Notes under the pieces: generated by a model
What the model was told of the DNA's origin: nothing
Seen by the model: the letters and a program-made list of their open reading frames with translations, nothing else
The model's database searches: none
In this document: positions 46,814 through 57,389 of the stretch, piece after piece
Numbering within the stretch: position 1 is the first letter of the stretch
Layout: the number at the start of each line of letters is the position of its first letter
Made by a program: the position numbers and the translations under genes
Assembly: GCF_014049385.1 (NCBI RefSeq)
Contig: NZ_JACAOA010000009.1
Location: forward strand, 1-64,000
Length of the DNA stretch: 64,000 bases
DNA from: Ruoffia halotolerans
Lineage (GTDB): Bacteria; Bacillota; Bacilli; Lactobacillales; Aerococcaceae
Reading direction: 5' to 3'

Positions 46814-48565
46814 ATGCTTCAGTCAATGTGGAATTACATTAAGAAACACCCTGGGAAGTATATATTTGGAGGTATGACAGCAGTTTTTACCAGTATATTA
46901 TATATTTTCCCAAATTATATTATTCAACTCTTTATCGATGATATTGTGACGAGTCGATTGACTCAAGATGTCTTAGGGCGTTATTTATTCTTTTTATTTA
47001 TATTAATGATATTAATTTATGCGGGGGATGTGACTTGGTTGAGAATTTTATTTGGAGAGTCATATCAATTTCAGAAAGAATTAAGACAAACGGGCTTTAA
47101 AAGTTTACTTGGCTTTCGTGCTTCCTTTTATGAAACTTTTCGGTCTGGAGATTTGATGACACGAATGACGTCCGATATCGATACAATAGGAATGTTATTA
47201 GGTTATGGATTAATGATTATATTGGGAGACGGAGCGTTATTACTTAGTTTCCTTGCAGTTATGATTTTTACGATTTCTTGGCAAGTCACTTTAGTGAGTT
47301 TAATTCCTTTATTAATCTTTGGAGTTATTATTTATTTTCTAAGTAAAGAAGTAGATAAGCGTTATGATGCGATTAGAGATTCTGTTGCTGAATTGAGTAA
47401 TGAAGTGTTAGAAGTGGTTGATGGTGTTCGTGTGATGCGGGCATATGGACGGAAAGATTTGGAACAAAAAAGATTTCAAGAAAAGACACAAAAAGTTGTC
47501 GATAAAGCGAATCATTTGGCGATTGTGAACGGATTATTTGGTCAAATTGCTAAAGCGTTTGGTGGGCTAAGTATTGCCATTGGACTCATGTATTGTAGTT
47601 ATTTAGTGAATTTAGGTCAATTATCAGTGGGTAAATTAGTATCTTTTCAATTATATTTAGCTATGTTAAATGGAACAATTTGGGGAATGACAGAAATAGT
47701 TGTTATTTATCAGCAAGGTAAAGTTTCATTTGAGAAACTTAATAATTTAATCAAAGCAAATGATCTCATGGAAGCAGACGGTCATCTGACGCTAGATTCG
47801 ATTGAAAGCATTGAATTTCAAGATTATTCTTTTAAATATAAAGAGGATGATAAAGAGACGATTAAAAATCTTAATTTTACGCTTCAACGAGGAGAAACGT
47901 TGGGAATTGTCGGTAAGACCGGGAGTGGGAAAACGACGATTATTCGACAACTATTAAGACAGTATCCGATTAGTGGAACTGGAACTATCATCCTCAATGG
48001 TCGAGATATTCATGAATATCAACGGGAAAATTTAGAAGCGATGATTGGCTATGTGCCACAAGAACACATACTTTTTTCTCAAACAGTAAAATATAATATT
48101 CTTTTTGGAAATAGTGAAGCCAATGAAGAAGAACAATTACCTCAAGCGATTGAAAATGCGGCCTTTACGAAAGATTTAGAACGCATGTCAGAAGGGCTTA
48201 AAACATTAATTGGTGAAAAAGGTGTGTCGATATCCGGAGGACAAAAGCAAAGGGTATCAATTGCCAGAGCTCTAATTAAAGAACCAGAGCTTTTAATACT
48301 AGATGATTCACTATCAGCGGTTGATGCAAAGACTGAAAGAGCCATCATTACGAATATTCAAAGCATCCGTGGTGACAAGACAAATATTATTGTCACTCAT
48401 AGGCTTTCTGCAGTCAATCAAGCGGATATGATTATAGTTGTAGACGATGGACGCATCGTTGAATCTGGGTCACCGAAAGAATTATTAGCTAACGAAGGTT
48501 GGTATTACGAACAATTCAATAAACAAAAATCAGAAGGGGGCGCTGAGAATGAAAACATTCATTAG
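46814..48565 (+). CDS. ABC multidrug exporter subunit with degenerate catalytic site (BmrC/YheI-like)
   Basis: This 583-aa type IV ABC exporter half has six transmembrane helices in the first ~310 residues and then a nucleotide-binding domain. Walker A is GKTGSGKTT and the signature is the canonical ISGGQKQR. Walker B is followed by Asp rather than the catalytic Glu (LLILDDSLSAVD). A Glu-to-Asp change in one subunit with an altered signature in the other is typical of heterodimeric exporters such as BmrCD and LmrCD. Its 3' end overlaps the next gene by 17 nt. Control is probably by the leader ORF and attenuator upstream. Confidence 0.92.
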   Translation: MLQSMWNYIKKHPGKYIFGGMTAVFTSILYIFPNYIIQLFIDDIVTSRLTQDVLGRYLFFLFILMILIYAGDVTWLRILFGESYQFQKELRQTGFKSLLGFRASFYETFRSGDLMTRMTSDIDTIGMLLGYGLMIILGDGALLLSFLAVMIFTISWQVTLVSLIPLLIFGVIIYFLSKEVDKRYDAIRDSVAELSNEVLEVVDGVRVMRAYGRKDLEQKRFQEKTQKVVDKANHLAIVNGLFGQIAKAFGGLSIAIGLMYCSYLVNLGQLSVGKLVSFQLYLAMLNGTIWGMTEIVVIYQQGKVSFEKLNNLIKANDLMEADGHLTLDSIESIEFQDYSFKYKEDDKETIKNLNFTLQRGETLGIVGKTGSGKTTIIRQLLRQYPISGTGTIILNGRDIHEYQRENLEAMIGYVPQEHILFSQTVKYNILFGNSEANEEEQLPQAIENAAFTKDLERMSEGLKTLIGEKGVSISGGQKQRVSIARALIKEPELLILDDSLSAVDAKTERAIITNIQSIRGDKTNIIVTHRLSAVNQADMIIVVDDGRIVESGSPKELLANEGWYYEQFNKQKSEGGAENENIH

Positions 48566-50294
48566 ACTACTCGGTTACTTACGATTTGAATGGAAACTCT
48601 TGTTATCAGGCTTCATTCTGTTGATTTTCTCTACGGGCCTTTCAATCTACACACCAATTATCGCAAGTAAAATGATTGATTACGTGTCCCAATCTATTGC
48701 GAATGTAGAGACAGTTAATCTACCCTTTATTACGAAACAATTTAGCTTTTATCTTATTATTACATTTATCTCAGCGATACTTGGTTATATAGGATATTTG
48801 CTCTTAGCGAATGGATCAAATCGGCTAAGTAAAGTCATTCGGGATGAGGCGCATGAACATATGCAAAAGTTACCGGTAAGTTATTTTGATGATATTCCAG
48901 CGGGTAAGATATCGGCTAGAATCGTGAATGATACTGAGGTTTTAAGAGAGAACTTTTTCGCAAATTTCACAACACAAATACTCATTAATACAATGACCAT
49001 TCTAGGCGTATATATTGGTATGTTTGCTGTTAGTCCAACAATTGCGAGTTGGTTATTACTGCTCATACCAATTATCGTCGTTTGGCAAATGGCTTTCTCT
49101 AAAAAAATTCAACCAATCAATACTTTATGGAGAGAATCTGTTAGTGAATTGAATAGTAAAATTGCCGAAATTGTTCAAGGTGTGTCAATTGTTCAAGTAT
49201 TCAATCAACAAGAGCACATGGCTGAAGAATTTGAGCAAGTTAATCAAACCTGGCTTAATACTAGAAAAGAATCCCTTAAGTATGAAGCGTTCTTTGCTTG
49301 GAACTTGTCTGGGCTCTTTAAGAGTATTGTTACCTTACTTGTGATGTTGTATATAGGAACGCAGTTCACAAATGGCATATTATCAATATCGATTGGAACC
49401 TTGTATATTGTTATCAATTATGTTGAACGATTATTTGATCCTATTACTATGATTGTTCGTTTGATTACAATATTGCAACAAGCTTTATCCGCAGGAATGC
49501 GAGTGTTCGAGTTAATAGATACTCCGGTAGAGAAAGATTCCAACAAACAATTAATAGTTACTCAAGGAAATGTTGAGTTTAATGATGTGACCTTTGCATA
49601 TCAAGAAGGCAATAATGTATTGCATCAATTAAATTTCCATGTTAATGCAGGTGAGACCATCGGTTTAGTCGGACACACAGGGTCCGGTAAAAGTTCGATT
49701 ATTAACTTACTATTTCGCTTTTACGATCCACAAGAAGGCCAAATAATCATAGATGGTCAAAATATTAAAGAATATAATCGAGAAAGCATCCGAGAAAACA
49801 TGGGGATTGTCTTGCAAGAACCGTATTTATTTTCTGGTACGGTTGCGACAAATATCAGTATGAATAATCCTGAGATAACTGATGAAATGGTGCTCGATGC
49901 ACTTATCAAAGTTGGAGCACAACCATTAATTGATAAATTAGAAAAAGGGATTCATTCGGAAGTTGTGGAAAAAGGACAAGCTTTTTCTTCAGGGGAGAGA
50001 CAATTGATATCCTTTGCTCGTACCTTAGCCAATAATCCAAAAATATTGATACTTGACGAAGCAACGTCACATATTGACACTGAGACTGAGGAAATTATTC
50101 AACATGCGATGAAAGTTGTAAAAGAAGGACGTACGACCTTTATTGTAGCGCACCGACTTTCGACCATTAAAGATGCAGATCAAATCATCGTCATGGACAA
50201 CGGACATATCCAAGAGAGAGGCACTCACAGAGAGTTACTTGATCTGGGAGGCACATATACGCAAATGTATCAAATGCAAGGAAGTATGGCATAA
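48549..50294 (+). CDS. ABC multidrug exporter partner subunit (BmrD/YheH-like)
   Basis: This 581-aa exporter half has six N-terminal transmembrane helices followed by an ATPase domain with Walker A GHTGSGKSS and a canonical catalytic glutamate (ILILDEATSHID). The signature is degenerate (SSGERQ instead of LSGGQ). This complements the degenerate partner encoded just upstream, so one consensus and one degenerate ATP site form at the heterodimer interface. Its start lies within the preceding gene. It is followed by a terminator. Likely substrates are hydrophobic drugs, by family only. Confidence 0.92.
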   Translation: MKTFIRLLGYLRFEWKLLLSGFILLIFSTGLSIYTPIIASKMIDYVSQSIANVETVNLPFITKQFSFYLIITFISAILGYIGYLLLANGSNRLSKVIRDEAHEHMQKLPVSYFDDIPAGKISARIVNDTEVLRENFFANFTTQILINTMTILGVYIGMFAVSPTIASWLLLLIPIIVVWQMAFSKKIQPINTLWRESVSELNSKIAEIVQGVSIVQVFNQQEHMAEEFEQVNQTWLNTRKESLKYEAFFAWNLSGLFKSIVTLLVMLYIGTQFTNGILSISIGTLYIVINYVERLFDPITMIVRLITILQQALSAGMRVFELIDTPVEKDSNKQLIVTQGNVEFNDVTFAYQEGNNVLHQLNFHVNAGETIGLVGHTGSGKSSIINLLFRFYDPQEGQIIIDGQNIKEYNRESIRENMGIVLQEPYLFSGTVATNISMNNPEITDEMVLDALIKVGAQPLIDKLEKGIHSEVVEKGQAFSSGERQLISFARTLANNPKILILDEATSHIDTETEEIIQHAMKVVKEGRTTFIVAHRLSTIKDADQIIVMDNGHIQERGTHRELLDLGGTYTQMYQMQGSMA

Positions 50295-50300
50295 AAATAA

Positions 50301-50340
50301 CGCAGGACAAGGGAATCAACCCCCAAGTCCTGCGCTTTTA
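50301..50340. terminator. Terminator after the exporter operon
   Basis: CGCAGGACAAGGG pairs with CCCCAAGTCCTGCG and is followed by CTTTTAATTG; it also closes the converging phosphatase gene. Confidence 0.82.
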
Positions 50341-50359
50341 ATTGTTTACAATAGTTTGA

Positions 50360-51055
50360 CTAATCATTTGCTGCTTCATCAGCAACATCTTTAAAGTGGT
50401 CAACTTGATTATATGCTAGCATCTCGAAATGTCCGTTTTGATATTTAACAATTGATACGGATGCATTTTGTAATGGTTCAGTTTCATCGAAATCAGCAAC
50501 TAAACCATGCAATAAATTACGAATTGTCATACCGTGACACACAACTAAAATGTTTTGGTCCGTTCCAGCGTGACGGTTTAGTAATTTTAGTAAACCAGAT
50601 TCAACACGATTCCAAAATTCAGTATAGTTTTCTGCAAAGTGATATGGATCCGCTTCTTTGAACATATTCATAATATCTTGAATTTGATTCTCTGTTCCTT
50701 CAGGCAACCCGTGTTTGATGTTTACCCTTTGCTCAACTTCTGGCCAAACTTCAGCAGCAGAAAGGCCTTCAAAAGACCCAAAGTGAACTTCACGAAATTC
50801 TGGCATTTGTTCGATTTCTAAGTGCTCATTTTTATGATTTTCTTCTAAGATAATTGAAGCTGTATCAATTGTTCGTTTTAAATCACTCGTATATACAGCA
50901 TCAAATTCAATATCGGCTAGACCTCTACCACTGCGGTGAACGTTTTTAATTCCATCTTCGGTTAATAATGCATTTGACCATCCTTGCATGCGACCATAAA
51001 AATTAAAATATGTTTCACCGTGGCGTACAAAATAAAATGTTACTCCTTTACTCAT
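50360..51055 (-). CDS. Histidine phosphatase family protein (phosphoglycerate mutase-like)
   Basis: This 231-aa enzyme of the histidine phosphatase superfamily has the phosphorylated-His motif FVRHGET (residues 9-15) and the second catalytic His in VVCHGMTIRNLL. The acid residue lies in FREVHFGSFEG. It starts at ATG behind AGGAGG. Such proteins act as cofactor-dependent phosphoglycerate mutases or broad phosphatases; sequence length and motifs favour the phosphatase group, without a definite substrate. It is monocistronic. Confidence 0.9.
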   Translation of the reverse strand: MSKGVTFYFVRHGETYFNFYGRMQGWSNALLTEDGIKNVHRSGRGLADIEFDAVYTSDLKRTIDTASIILEENHKNEHLEIEQMPEFREVHFGSFEGLSAAEVWPEVEQRVNIKHGLPEGTENQIQDIMNMFKEADPYHFAENYTEFWNRVESGLLKLLNRHAGTDQNILVVCHGMTIRNLLHGLVADFDETEPLQNASVSIVKYQNGHFEMLAYNQVDHFKDVADEAAND

Positions 51056-51226
51056 GCCTTACCTCCTAATTGTTCTAAATTCATTATACTATAGAAAACA
51101 CTTGTGTCTAAGAAATTAAAGGAAAATATAAAAAGTCTAGATTATTACAGATTCTTAAAGTGCAAAATGATATAATATGTGATAATCTTATGTAGTTATA
51201 AAAATGAATTGAAAGGTCTGATAGAG

Positions 51227-52183
51227 ATGGATCAACCTTCGGTATTTAATAAGCTAATGAAGACATTCCAAATTAATAATCAACAGTTGGCTTTTGGAAG
51301 TTATGCTGCTGAATTATCATTTTATGTTATTTGGGCGTTAGTGCCGTTAATGCTTGCATTATCAAATATTATTGCTATACTTCCTTTTTCAGAAGCGCAA
51401 ATTATTGACACAATTCAATTAGCCTTACCAGATGAAGTCGAGGTAGCGATTATTCCCTTATTGGAGACTTATTTAACAGGTACAAGTTCAGGTTTGTTCT
51501 CGCTAAGTTTAATCATTTCATTATGGCCAGCTTCGAATGTATTTAATACAATGCAACGTGTTCTAAATACAATATATAAAACTGTACCTAGAAAAAACTT
51601 TTTTATTGCACGATTATTTGCATATGTATTTACTTTACTCATCGTCATTGCGTTAGTTACATTTACATTCGCACTTGTATTCGGCGAGACAATTATTGAC
51701 TATATTCAGGAAGTCTTTGGTATTCAATTTTTCTTATTGGATTTTTTTGTGAATCAGGGTTGGATTTTAGGTTTGCTAGGTATTTTTATTCTATTAATTG
51801 GAATATACCAATTTATGCCAAATGTTAAATGGCCAATCAAATATGCAATACCTGGTACAGTATTTGCCTTACTAGGCTTTATCTTAGTATCTCAGTTATT
51901 CAATGTTTATATGAGATTTGCTGGAGGTAATGTTGGTGGGGGCACGATTGGAGTATTCATGGTTGCAATCATTTGGTTATATTTAAATGCGATGGTTATT
52001 GCCATAGGAGCTTACATCAATGTCTTTTATCATGATTTTAAAGAGAAAAGTTATCGGCAATTGGTTGAAGAAACTAGTAAGTATCAATCATTTGTCTCAT
52101 ATAGTGATAACTTTAGACAAGCAAATTTAAATCAGTTTGAATTGACCAATAAGATATACAAGAATTTTACAAACAAGCAATAA
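51227..52183 (+). CDS. YihY/BrkB-family membrane protein
   Basis: This 318-aa protein has about six transmembrane helices and the YihY signature ELSFYVIWALVPLMLALSN near residue 35. FMPNVKWPIKYAIPGTVFA and the Gly-rich YMRFAGGNVGGGTIGVFM lie further on. The frame extends 16 codons upstream, but homologues begin near MDQPSVFNKLM, and AAAGG lies upstream of that ATG. The family was once called ribonuclease BN in error and has no established function. It is followed 16 nt later by rodA. Confidence 0.88.
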   Translation: MDQPSVFNKLMKTFQINNQQLAFGSYAAELSFYVIWALVPLMLALSNIIAILPFSEAQIIDTIQLALPDEVEVAIIPLLETYLTGTSSGLFSLSLIISLWPASNVFNTMQRVLNTIYKTVPRKNFFIARLFAYVFTLLIVIALVTFTFALVFGETIIDYIQEVFGIQFFLLDFFVNQGWILGLLGIFILLIGIYQFMPNVKWPIKYAIPGTVFALLGFILVSQLFNVYMRFAGGNVGGGTIGVFMVAIIWLYLNAMVIAIGAYINVFYHDFKEKSYRQLVEETSKYQSFVSYSDNFRQANLNQFELTNKIYKNFTNKQ

Positions 52184-52198
52184 AGAAAGGTGAAATGA

Positions 52199-53392
52199 AT
52201 GACATCTATTAGACAAATACGTCGAGATAATGAGAACCGCATCGATTACGGCATTATCTTAAATGTTATGGTCTTAGCAATCATCGGATTGTTAAGTGTA
52301 TACTCAACAACAACACTCATAGAAGGGGGTAACCTCGTTCCAACTTTATTCCACGCCTTATGGTATGGGGTAGGTACGATTGCTGTTATTGCGGCGATGC
52401 AATTAGATAGTGAACAATATTGGAAGCTTTCCACTTATTTATACGGATTCGGTTTACTACTATTAGTATTAGTACTGTTCTTCTATGATAGAGAATTAGC
52501 CGTTACAGGGGCAAGAAGTTGGTTAAGAATCGGTTCGCTATCGGTTCAACCTTCAGAGCTTTTCAAACCTGCTTATATAGTATTTATGGCACGTGTTGTC
52601 ACTGAGCATAATAATAAATACCCTAATCGTACGATAAAGACAGACTTTATGCAATTAGGAAAAATATTGATGTTCGCTGCACCACCGATGATTTTAATTC
52701 AGTTACAAAACGACTTAGGAACAAACTTAGTTATCATGTCGATTACTGCTGGAATTATTCTCATGTCAGGAATCAGTTGGAAAATTCTTGCGCCAATTGC
52801 GACAACCGTTATTGTTGTTGCGGGAGGAATTATTATTGTCGTTGAGAATTTCCCGGAATTTCTAATAGATAATAATCTTGTTCAAGAATATCAAATTAAC
52901 CGTATCTTAGACTGGTTACGTCCCTTTGAAAATACACAAGGGAGTGGGTATCAGTTAGCGCAAAGTATTAAAGCTGTTGGATCGGGTCAATTGAGTGGTA
53001 AAGGCTTTGGGGTTTCACAAGTTACCGTACCGGTTCGTGAATCTGACTTTATCTTTACGACTATCGCTGAAAACTTCGGATTCTTAGGAAGCTCAGTTTT
53101 ACTCTTTGTTTATTTCATTTTAATTTATCAAATCGTACAAATCTGCTTTAAAACACGTAATGAGTTTTATTCATATATTGCTGCAGGTGTTATTTCAATG
53201 ATTTTATTCCACGTTCTAGAGAATATCGGAATGGCGATTGGTTTATTACCAATCACAGGGGTTCCACTGCCATTTGTTTCTCAAGGTGGTTCGGCTTTAC
53301 TAGGGAATATGATTGGGATTGGTTTAGTTCTATCAATGAAATATCATCACCGAAGCTATATGTTTGGTATGGAAGATGATTTTAGTTATTAA
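52199..53392 (+). CDS. rodA: RodA-type SEDS peptidoglycan polymerase
   Basis: RodA polymerises lipid II glycan strands during wall elongation, working with a class B penicillin-binding protein. The 397-aa protein has about ten transmembrane helices. SEDS motifs include SWLRIGSLSVQPSELFKPAYI, LQNDLGTNLVI, DFIFTTIAENFGFLG and the C-terminal GVPLPFVSQGGSALLGNM. FtsW is the alternative, but the short C-terminus and overall sequence favour RodA. It starts at ATG behind AAAGG, 15 nt after the YihY gene, and is followed by a GcvH-like gene. Confidence 0.9.
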   Translation: MTSIRQIRRDNENRIDYGIILNVMVLAIIGLLSVYSTTTLIEGGNLVPTLFHALWYGVGTIAVIAAMQLDSEQYWKLSTYLYGFGLLLLVLVLFFYDRELAVTGARSWLRIGSLSVQPSELFKPAYIVFMARVVTEHNNKYPNRTIKTDFMQLGKILMFAAPPMILIQLQNDLGTNLVIMSITAGIILMSGISWKILAPIATTVIVVAGGIIIVVENFPEFLIDNNLVQEYQINRILDWLRPFENTQGSGYQLAQSIKAVGSGQLSGKGFGVSQVTVPVRESDFIFTTIAENFGFLGSSVLLFVYFILIYQIVQICFKTRNEFYSYIAAGVISMILFHVLENIGMAIGLLPITGVPLPFVSQGGSALLGNMIGIGLVLSMKYHHRSYMFGMEDDFSY

Positions 53393-53412
53393 ATTCAGAA
53401 GGGTGATTAATA

Positions 53413-53709
53413 ATGGAATTATTAAATAAGAATTTATGGATGACTGAAGATGATAATATTGTAACGATTGGTTTAACTCCTGAATTACAAGATGAAGCAG
53501 GAGATATTTCATATGCAAATATCGCTTCATTAGGAAATATTGATGTTGATGATACAGTTATTAATGTTGAAGCTTCTAAAGCTGCGATTGAAATACCATC
53601 ACCTATTCAAGGAAAAGTTATTGAACGTAATGAGAAAGCAGAAGATACACCATCTTTACTTAATTCTTCAGATACAGCAAATAACTGGGTAGTAAAAATT
53701 CAAAAGTAA
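53413..53709 (+). CDS. GcvH-like lipoyl-domain protein
   Basis: This 98-aa protein resembles glycine cleavage H protein. The lipoyl-lysine is K56 in VEASKAAIEIPSPIQGKVIE, corresponding to the ESVKAASDIYSP region of GcvH. It is shorter than standard GcvH (about 125 aa). No other glycine-cleavage genes are in the window. Stand-alone GcvH-like proteins in Firmicutes can serve as lipoyl relay carriers, a plausible role here. It is probably co-transcribed with rodA, 20 nt upstream. Confidence 0.85.
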   Translation: MELLNKNLWMTEDDNIVTIGLTPELQDEAGDISYANIASLGNIDVDDTVINVEASKAAIEIPSPIQGKVIERNEKAEDTPSLLNSSDTANNWVVKIQK

Positions 53710-53793
53710 AAGATTATGATAATAAAACGGATATTACCTTGATGTATTAATTTTTGGTGATGTTCGTTTTATTTTATATGAAGGAGGGAAAAG

Positions 53794-54810
53794 ATGGAGT
53801 TCCAACAAGTCATGCAACAAATCAATAAGAAACAAATTGATCCAATCTATACGGTTGTCGGATCTGAGAATTACCTCAAAAACGAGTTTATGGAAGGCTT
53901 GTTTCAACAATTAGGCGGGATCGATGTTTTAGATATCTCACGAATTGACTTACAAGAAGTGACGATGAATGACGTTTTGGATGAAGCAGAGATGTTTTCT
54001 TTTTTCTCTGATTATCGAGTGCTCATTGTGTCGAATGCAATGTTTTTAAATTCACAAAGTAAGAATAAATTAAGTGATTCTGAACAAAAAAGATTACTGG
54101 GTTATTTAGAAAATCCAAACCAAGCAACTATTCTAATTTTTAATGTTGAAAATCCATCCTTAGATAAGCGAAAGAAACTGACTAAAAGTTTTAATAAACA
54201 AACGAAAATGGTCGATATATCAGAGCTCGATGAAGGTCAAGTAGGGCGGTATGTTCAATCTTATATAAATAATTTAGATATTTCATTTACACGTGAGGCT
54301 GTTGAGGAATTGTTAATTAGGGTAAACTATCAACTAACTAATGCAATGACAGAAGTGAATAAACTGGAAATATTTGGACAAACTGAAGGTAGAATCACAC
54401 TCGATTCTGTCCAATCACTTGTTCCACGTACGCTTGAATCAGACGTATTCCAATTAACCAATGCCGTAGCGAATAAAAATATTACTCAAGCCATTCAAAT
54501 TTATCAAGACTTATTATTAATGCGTCATGAACCGATTGCTTTACACGCGTTAATGGTTTCTCAATTTAGAGTGATTGTCCAGTCAATGATATTAGGTAGA
54601 CAAGGAATGAATCAAGCCGACATTGCGAAACAGTTAGGCATTCATCCATATCGTGTGAAGCTTGCACTAACATCAGGAAGATCCTTGCAATTATCAGAAT
54701 TACTTAATTTTTATGTTGAGATGGCAGAAGTAGATTTTAGAATGAAGACAGGTGTCGGGGATAAAGAGACTCACTTTTATATCTTATTATCAAAATTAAC
54801 TTCTTTATAA
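53794..54810 (+). CDS. holA: DNA polymerase III subunit delta
   Basis: HolA opens the sliding clamp within the clamp-loader complex. The 338-aa protein shows the family N-terminus (PIYTVVGSENYLKNEF), EAEMFSFFSDYRVLIV, the helical domain LAHALMVSQFRVIVQ-like (PIALHALMVSQFRVIVQ) and HPYRVKLALTSGR. It starts at ATG behind GGAGGG. It converges on rpsT across a bidirectional terminator; holA–rpsT convergence is common in Bacilli. Confidence 0.95.
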   Translation: MEFQQVMQQINKKQIDPIYTVVGSENYLKNEFMEGLFQQLGGIDVLDISRIDLQEVTMNDVLDEAEMFSFFSDYRVLIVSNAMFLNSQSKNKLSDSEQKRLLGYLENPNQATILIFNVENPSLDKRKKLTKSFNKQTKMVDISELDEGQVGRYVQSYINNLDISFTREAVEELLIRVNYQLTNAMTEVNKLEIFGQTEGRITLDSVQSLVPRTLESDVFQLTNAVANKNITQAIQIYQDLLLMRHEPIALHALMVSQFRVIVQSMILGRQGMNQADIAKQLGIHPYRVKLALTSGRSLQLSELLNFYVEMAEVDFRMKTGVGDKETHFYILLSKLTSL

Positions 54811-54811
54811 A

Positions 54812-54855
54812 AAAAAACGAAAATGAACTTTTTAAAGTTCATTTTCGTTTTTTTG
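54812..54855. terminator. Bidirectional terminator between holA and rpsT
   Basis: AAAACGAAAATGAACTTT and AAAGTTCATTTTCGTTTT form a perfect stem with flanking A- and T-runs. Confidence 0.95.
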
Positions 54856-54877
54856 TAATCAAGATAAAGTATCTTAA

Positions 54878-55132
54878 TTATTTATTCATTAAGTTTGCTA
54901 ATGTAGATTTGTTACGTGCTGCTTTATTTGCGTGGATTAATCCTTTGCCTGCAGTACGGTCAATTTGTTTAGAAGCTTTTGCGAATAATTCATTCACGTC
55001 ACCTTCACCAGTTTCTACTGCATTACGAAAATCTTTAATTAATGAACGCATTTTCGAAACTTGTGCAGTATTACGTTGTTCTTTTACACTTGATTGACGA
55101 GCACGTTTAATAGCTGATTTAGAGTTTGCCAT
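54878..55132 (-). CDS. rpsT: 30S ribosomal protein S20
   Basis: S20 is a primary 16S rRNA-binding protein of the small subunit. The 84-aa basic protein begins MANSKSAIKRARQS and ends LIHANKAARNKSTLANLMNK, as usual. The frame starts 3 codons earlier, but AAAGAGGTG is correctly spaced from the ATG at 55132. It is monocistronic. Confidence 0.98.
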   Translation of the reverse strand: MANSKSAIKRARQSSVKEQRNTAQVSKMRSLIKDFRNAVETGEGDVNELFAKASKQIDRTAGKGLIHANKAARNKSTLANLMNK

Positions 55133-55382
55133 TGGTGTCACCTCTTTCTTACTGATTTCATTTGTCTAGTATATAAGCATTTGCTAACTTAGTCAACAAA
55201 CATTATTATACAATAAAATAGAAGAGTGATGCAATCTTTTTTTGTTTGTTTTAAATGAGATAATAAGAGAAGATTGCTTAAACACATATATAAACATATT
55301 GAAACAAAGAAGTAGAATTTTATATTATTATAGAGTATTATGGATTAAGCGAATAAATGTTCGGTTAATGAGGAGGCAGAAA

Positions 55383-57377
55383 ATGGATAAGTTTAAATTA
55401 ATTTCTCAGTATGAGCCAAACGGTGATCAACCTCAAGCAATTAAAGAGTTAGTTAATGGATTAAATAATGGTGAAAAAGAACAAGTTCTATTAGGCGCAA
55501 CTGGAACAGGAAAGACGTTTACGATTGCCAATGTAATTAAAGAAGTAAATAAACCTACTTTAGTTTTAGCACACAATAAAACTTTAGCAGGTCAACTGTA
55601 TAGTGAATTATTAGAGTTTTTCCCAGAGAATTCAATCGAATACTTTGTGTCTTACTATGATTACTATCAACCTGAGGCTTATGTTCCATCATCGGATTCA
55701 TATATTGAAAAAGAAGCAATGGTCAATGATGAAATTGATAAGCTACGACATTCCGCTTCATCCGCATTATTGGAGCGGCGAGATGTTATTGTTGTCGCAT
55801 CAGTTTCTTGTATTTACGGGTTAGTGGATCCAGAGATGTATCGTAACCAAGTTTTATCAATTAGAAAAGGGCAAGAAGTATCGCGCGAGGAAGTATTGCG
55901 GCAGTTAATTGACATGCAGTTTGTTAGAAATGACATTGACTTTCAGCGGGGAACTTTTAGAGTCCGTGGAGATGTGGTTGAAGTGTTCTTAGCTTCGCGT
56001 GATAGTGAAGTGATTCGAATTGAATTTTTCGGTGACGAAATTGATAGAATTCGCGAAGTAGATGTAATGACAGGCGAGATTAAAAATGACGTCGATCATT
56101 ACCCTATCTATCCCGCAACTCACTTTGTGGCTGACCAAGAACAAACATTACAAGCTGTTAATACGATTAAAGCGGAGTTAGAAGAGAGATTAGAAGAATT
56201 GCGTTCTGAGAATAAACTCTTAGAAGCACAACGTTTAGAACAACGGACGACCTATGATTTAGAAATGCTCCTTGAGATGGGGTATTGTAATGGGATTGAG
56301 AACTATTCAAGACATATGGATGGGCGAGCGCCTGGAGAGCAGCCTTATACGTTAATTGATTTCTTCCCAGATGATTTCTTGATCGTAGTAGACGAGTCAC
56401 ATATGACGATGCCACAAATTCGAGGGATGTATAATGGGGACCGTGCTCGGAAGCAACAATTAATTGATTATGGTTTCAGATTACCTAGTGCTCTAGACAA
56501 TAGACCACTAAAGTTAGAAGAGTTTGAAAAGCATGTCAACCAAATCATCTATATTTCAGCTACACCAGGTCCATATGAATTAGAACATACTGATGACGAA
56601 TATGTTGAGCAAATTATTCGCCCAACTGGTTTATTAGACCCAGTGGTTGAGGTCCGACCAATTAAAGGTCAGATTGATGATTTAATTCAAGAAATTACGA
56701 AACGAATTGAACGTGATGAGCGTGTATTTATTACGACCTTGACGAAGAAAATGTCTGAAGACTTAACGGACTACCTTAAAGAAGTCGATATTAAAGTCAA
56801 ATACTTACATAGTGATATTAAAACTTTAGAAAGAACGGAAATTATTCGTGATCTAAGGTTAGGTATCTTTGATGTCCTTATTGGTATTAATTTACTAAGA
56901 GAGGGGATTGACGTACCAGAAGTGTCGCTTGTTGCCATCTTAGATGCGGATAAGGAAGGGTTCTTACGCGGTGAGCGTGCATTAATCCAAACGATTGGAC
57001 GTGCGGCTCGTAACGAGAATGGTCAAGTGATTATGTATGCAGATAAAATGACGGACTCAATGACAAAAGCCATTGAAGAAACTGAGCGTCGTCGTAAAAT
57101 TCAAATTGCTTATAACAAAGAACATGGCATCACGCCAAAAACGATTAAGAAAGAAGTTCGTGATCTTATTCGAATTACGCATGAAGTTGAAGGTGAAGAA
57201 CAAGAAGAGAATATCTTAGCTCAATTCAAACAACTGTCTCGTCTTCAACGTGAAGAAGAGCTTGAGCGACTTGAGATGGAGATGCGTCAATACGCTAAAG
57301 ATTTAAACTTTGAAGCGGCAGCTGATTTAAGAGATATAGTTATGGAACTTAAAGCGACTTTCTTTAAACGAAAATAA
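55383..57377 (+). CDS. uvrB: Excinuclease ABC subunit B
   Basis: UvrB is the damage-verifying helicase of nucleotide excision repair. The 664-aa protein has Walker [10 protein letters not shown] (residues 38-46), the β-hairpin region [20 protein letters not shown], and [14 protein letters not shown]. The C-terminal UVR/UvrC-interaction motif lies at residues ~625-660. The frame extends 47 codons upstream, but AGGAGG and homologues mark the ATG at 55383. uvrA is not within the window, although uvrB and uvrA are often adjacent. Confidence 0.98.
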   Translation: MDKFKLISQYEPNGDQPQAIKELVNGLNNGEKEQVLLGATGTGKTFTIANVIKEVNKPTLVLAHNKTLAGQLYSELLEFFPENSIEYFVSYYDYYQPEAYVPSSDSYIEKEAMVNDEIDKLRHSASSALLERRDVIVVASVSCIYGLVDPEMYRNQVLSIRKGQEVSREEVLRQLIDMQFVRNDIDFQRGTFRVRGDVVEVFLASRDSEVIRIEFFGDEIDRIREVDVMTGEIKNDVDHYPIYPATHFVADQEQTLQAVNTIKAELEERLEELRSENKLLEAQRLEQRTTYDLEMLLEMGYCNGIENYSRHMDGRAPGEQPYTLIDFFPDDFLIVVDESHMTMPQIRGMYNGDRARKQQLIDYGFRLPSALDNRPLKLEEFEKHVNQIIYISATPGPYELEHTDDEYVEQIIRPTGLLDPVVEVRPIKGQIDDLIQEITKRIERDERVFITTLTKKMSEDLTDYLKEVDIKVKYLHSDIKTLERTEIIRDLRLGIFDVLIGINLLREGIDVPEVSLVAILDADKEGFLRGERALIQTIGRAARNENGQVIMYADKMTDSMTKAIEETERRRKIQIAYNKEHGITPKTIKKEVRDLIRITHEVEGEEQEENILAQFKQLSRLQREEELERLEMEMRQYAKDLNFEAAADLRDIVMELKATFFKRK

Positions 57378-57389
57378 TTAAAATTAGGA

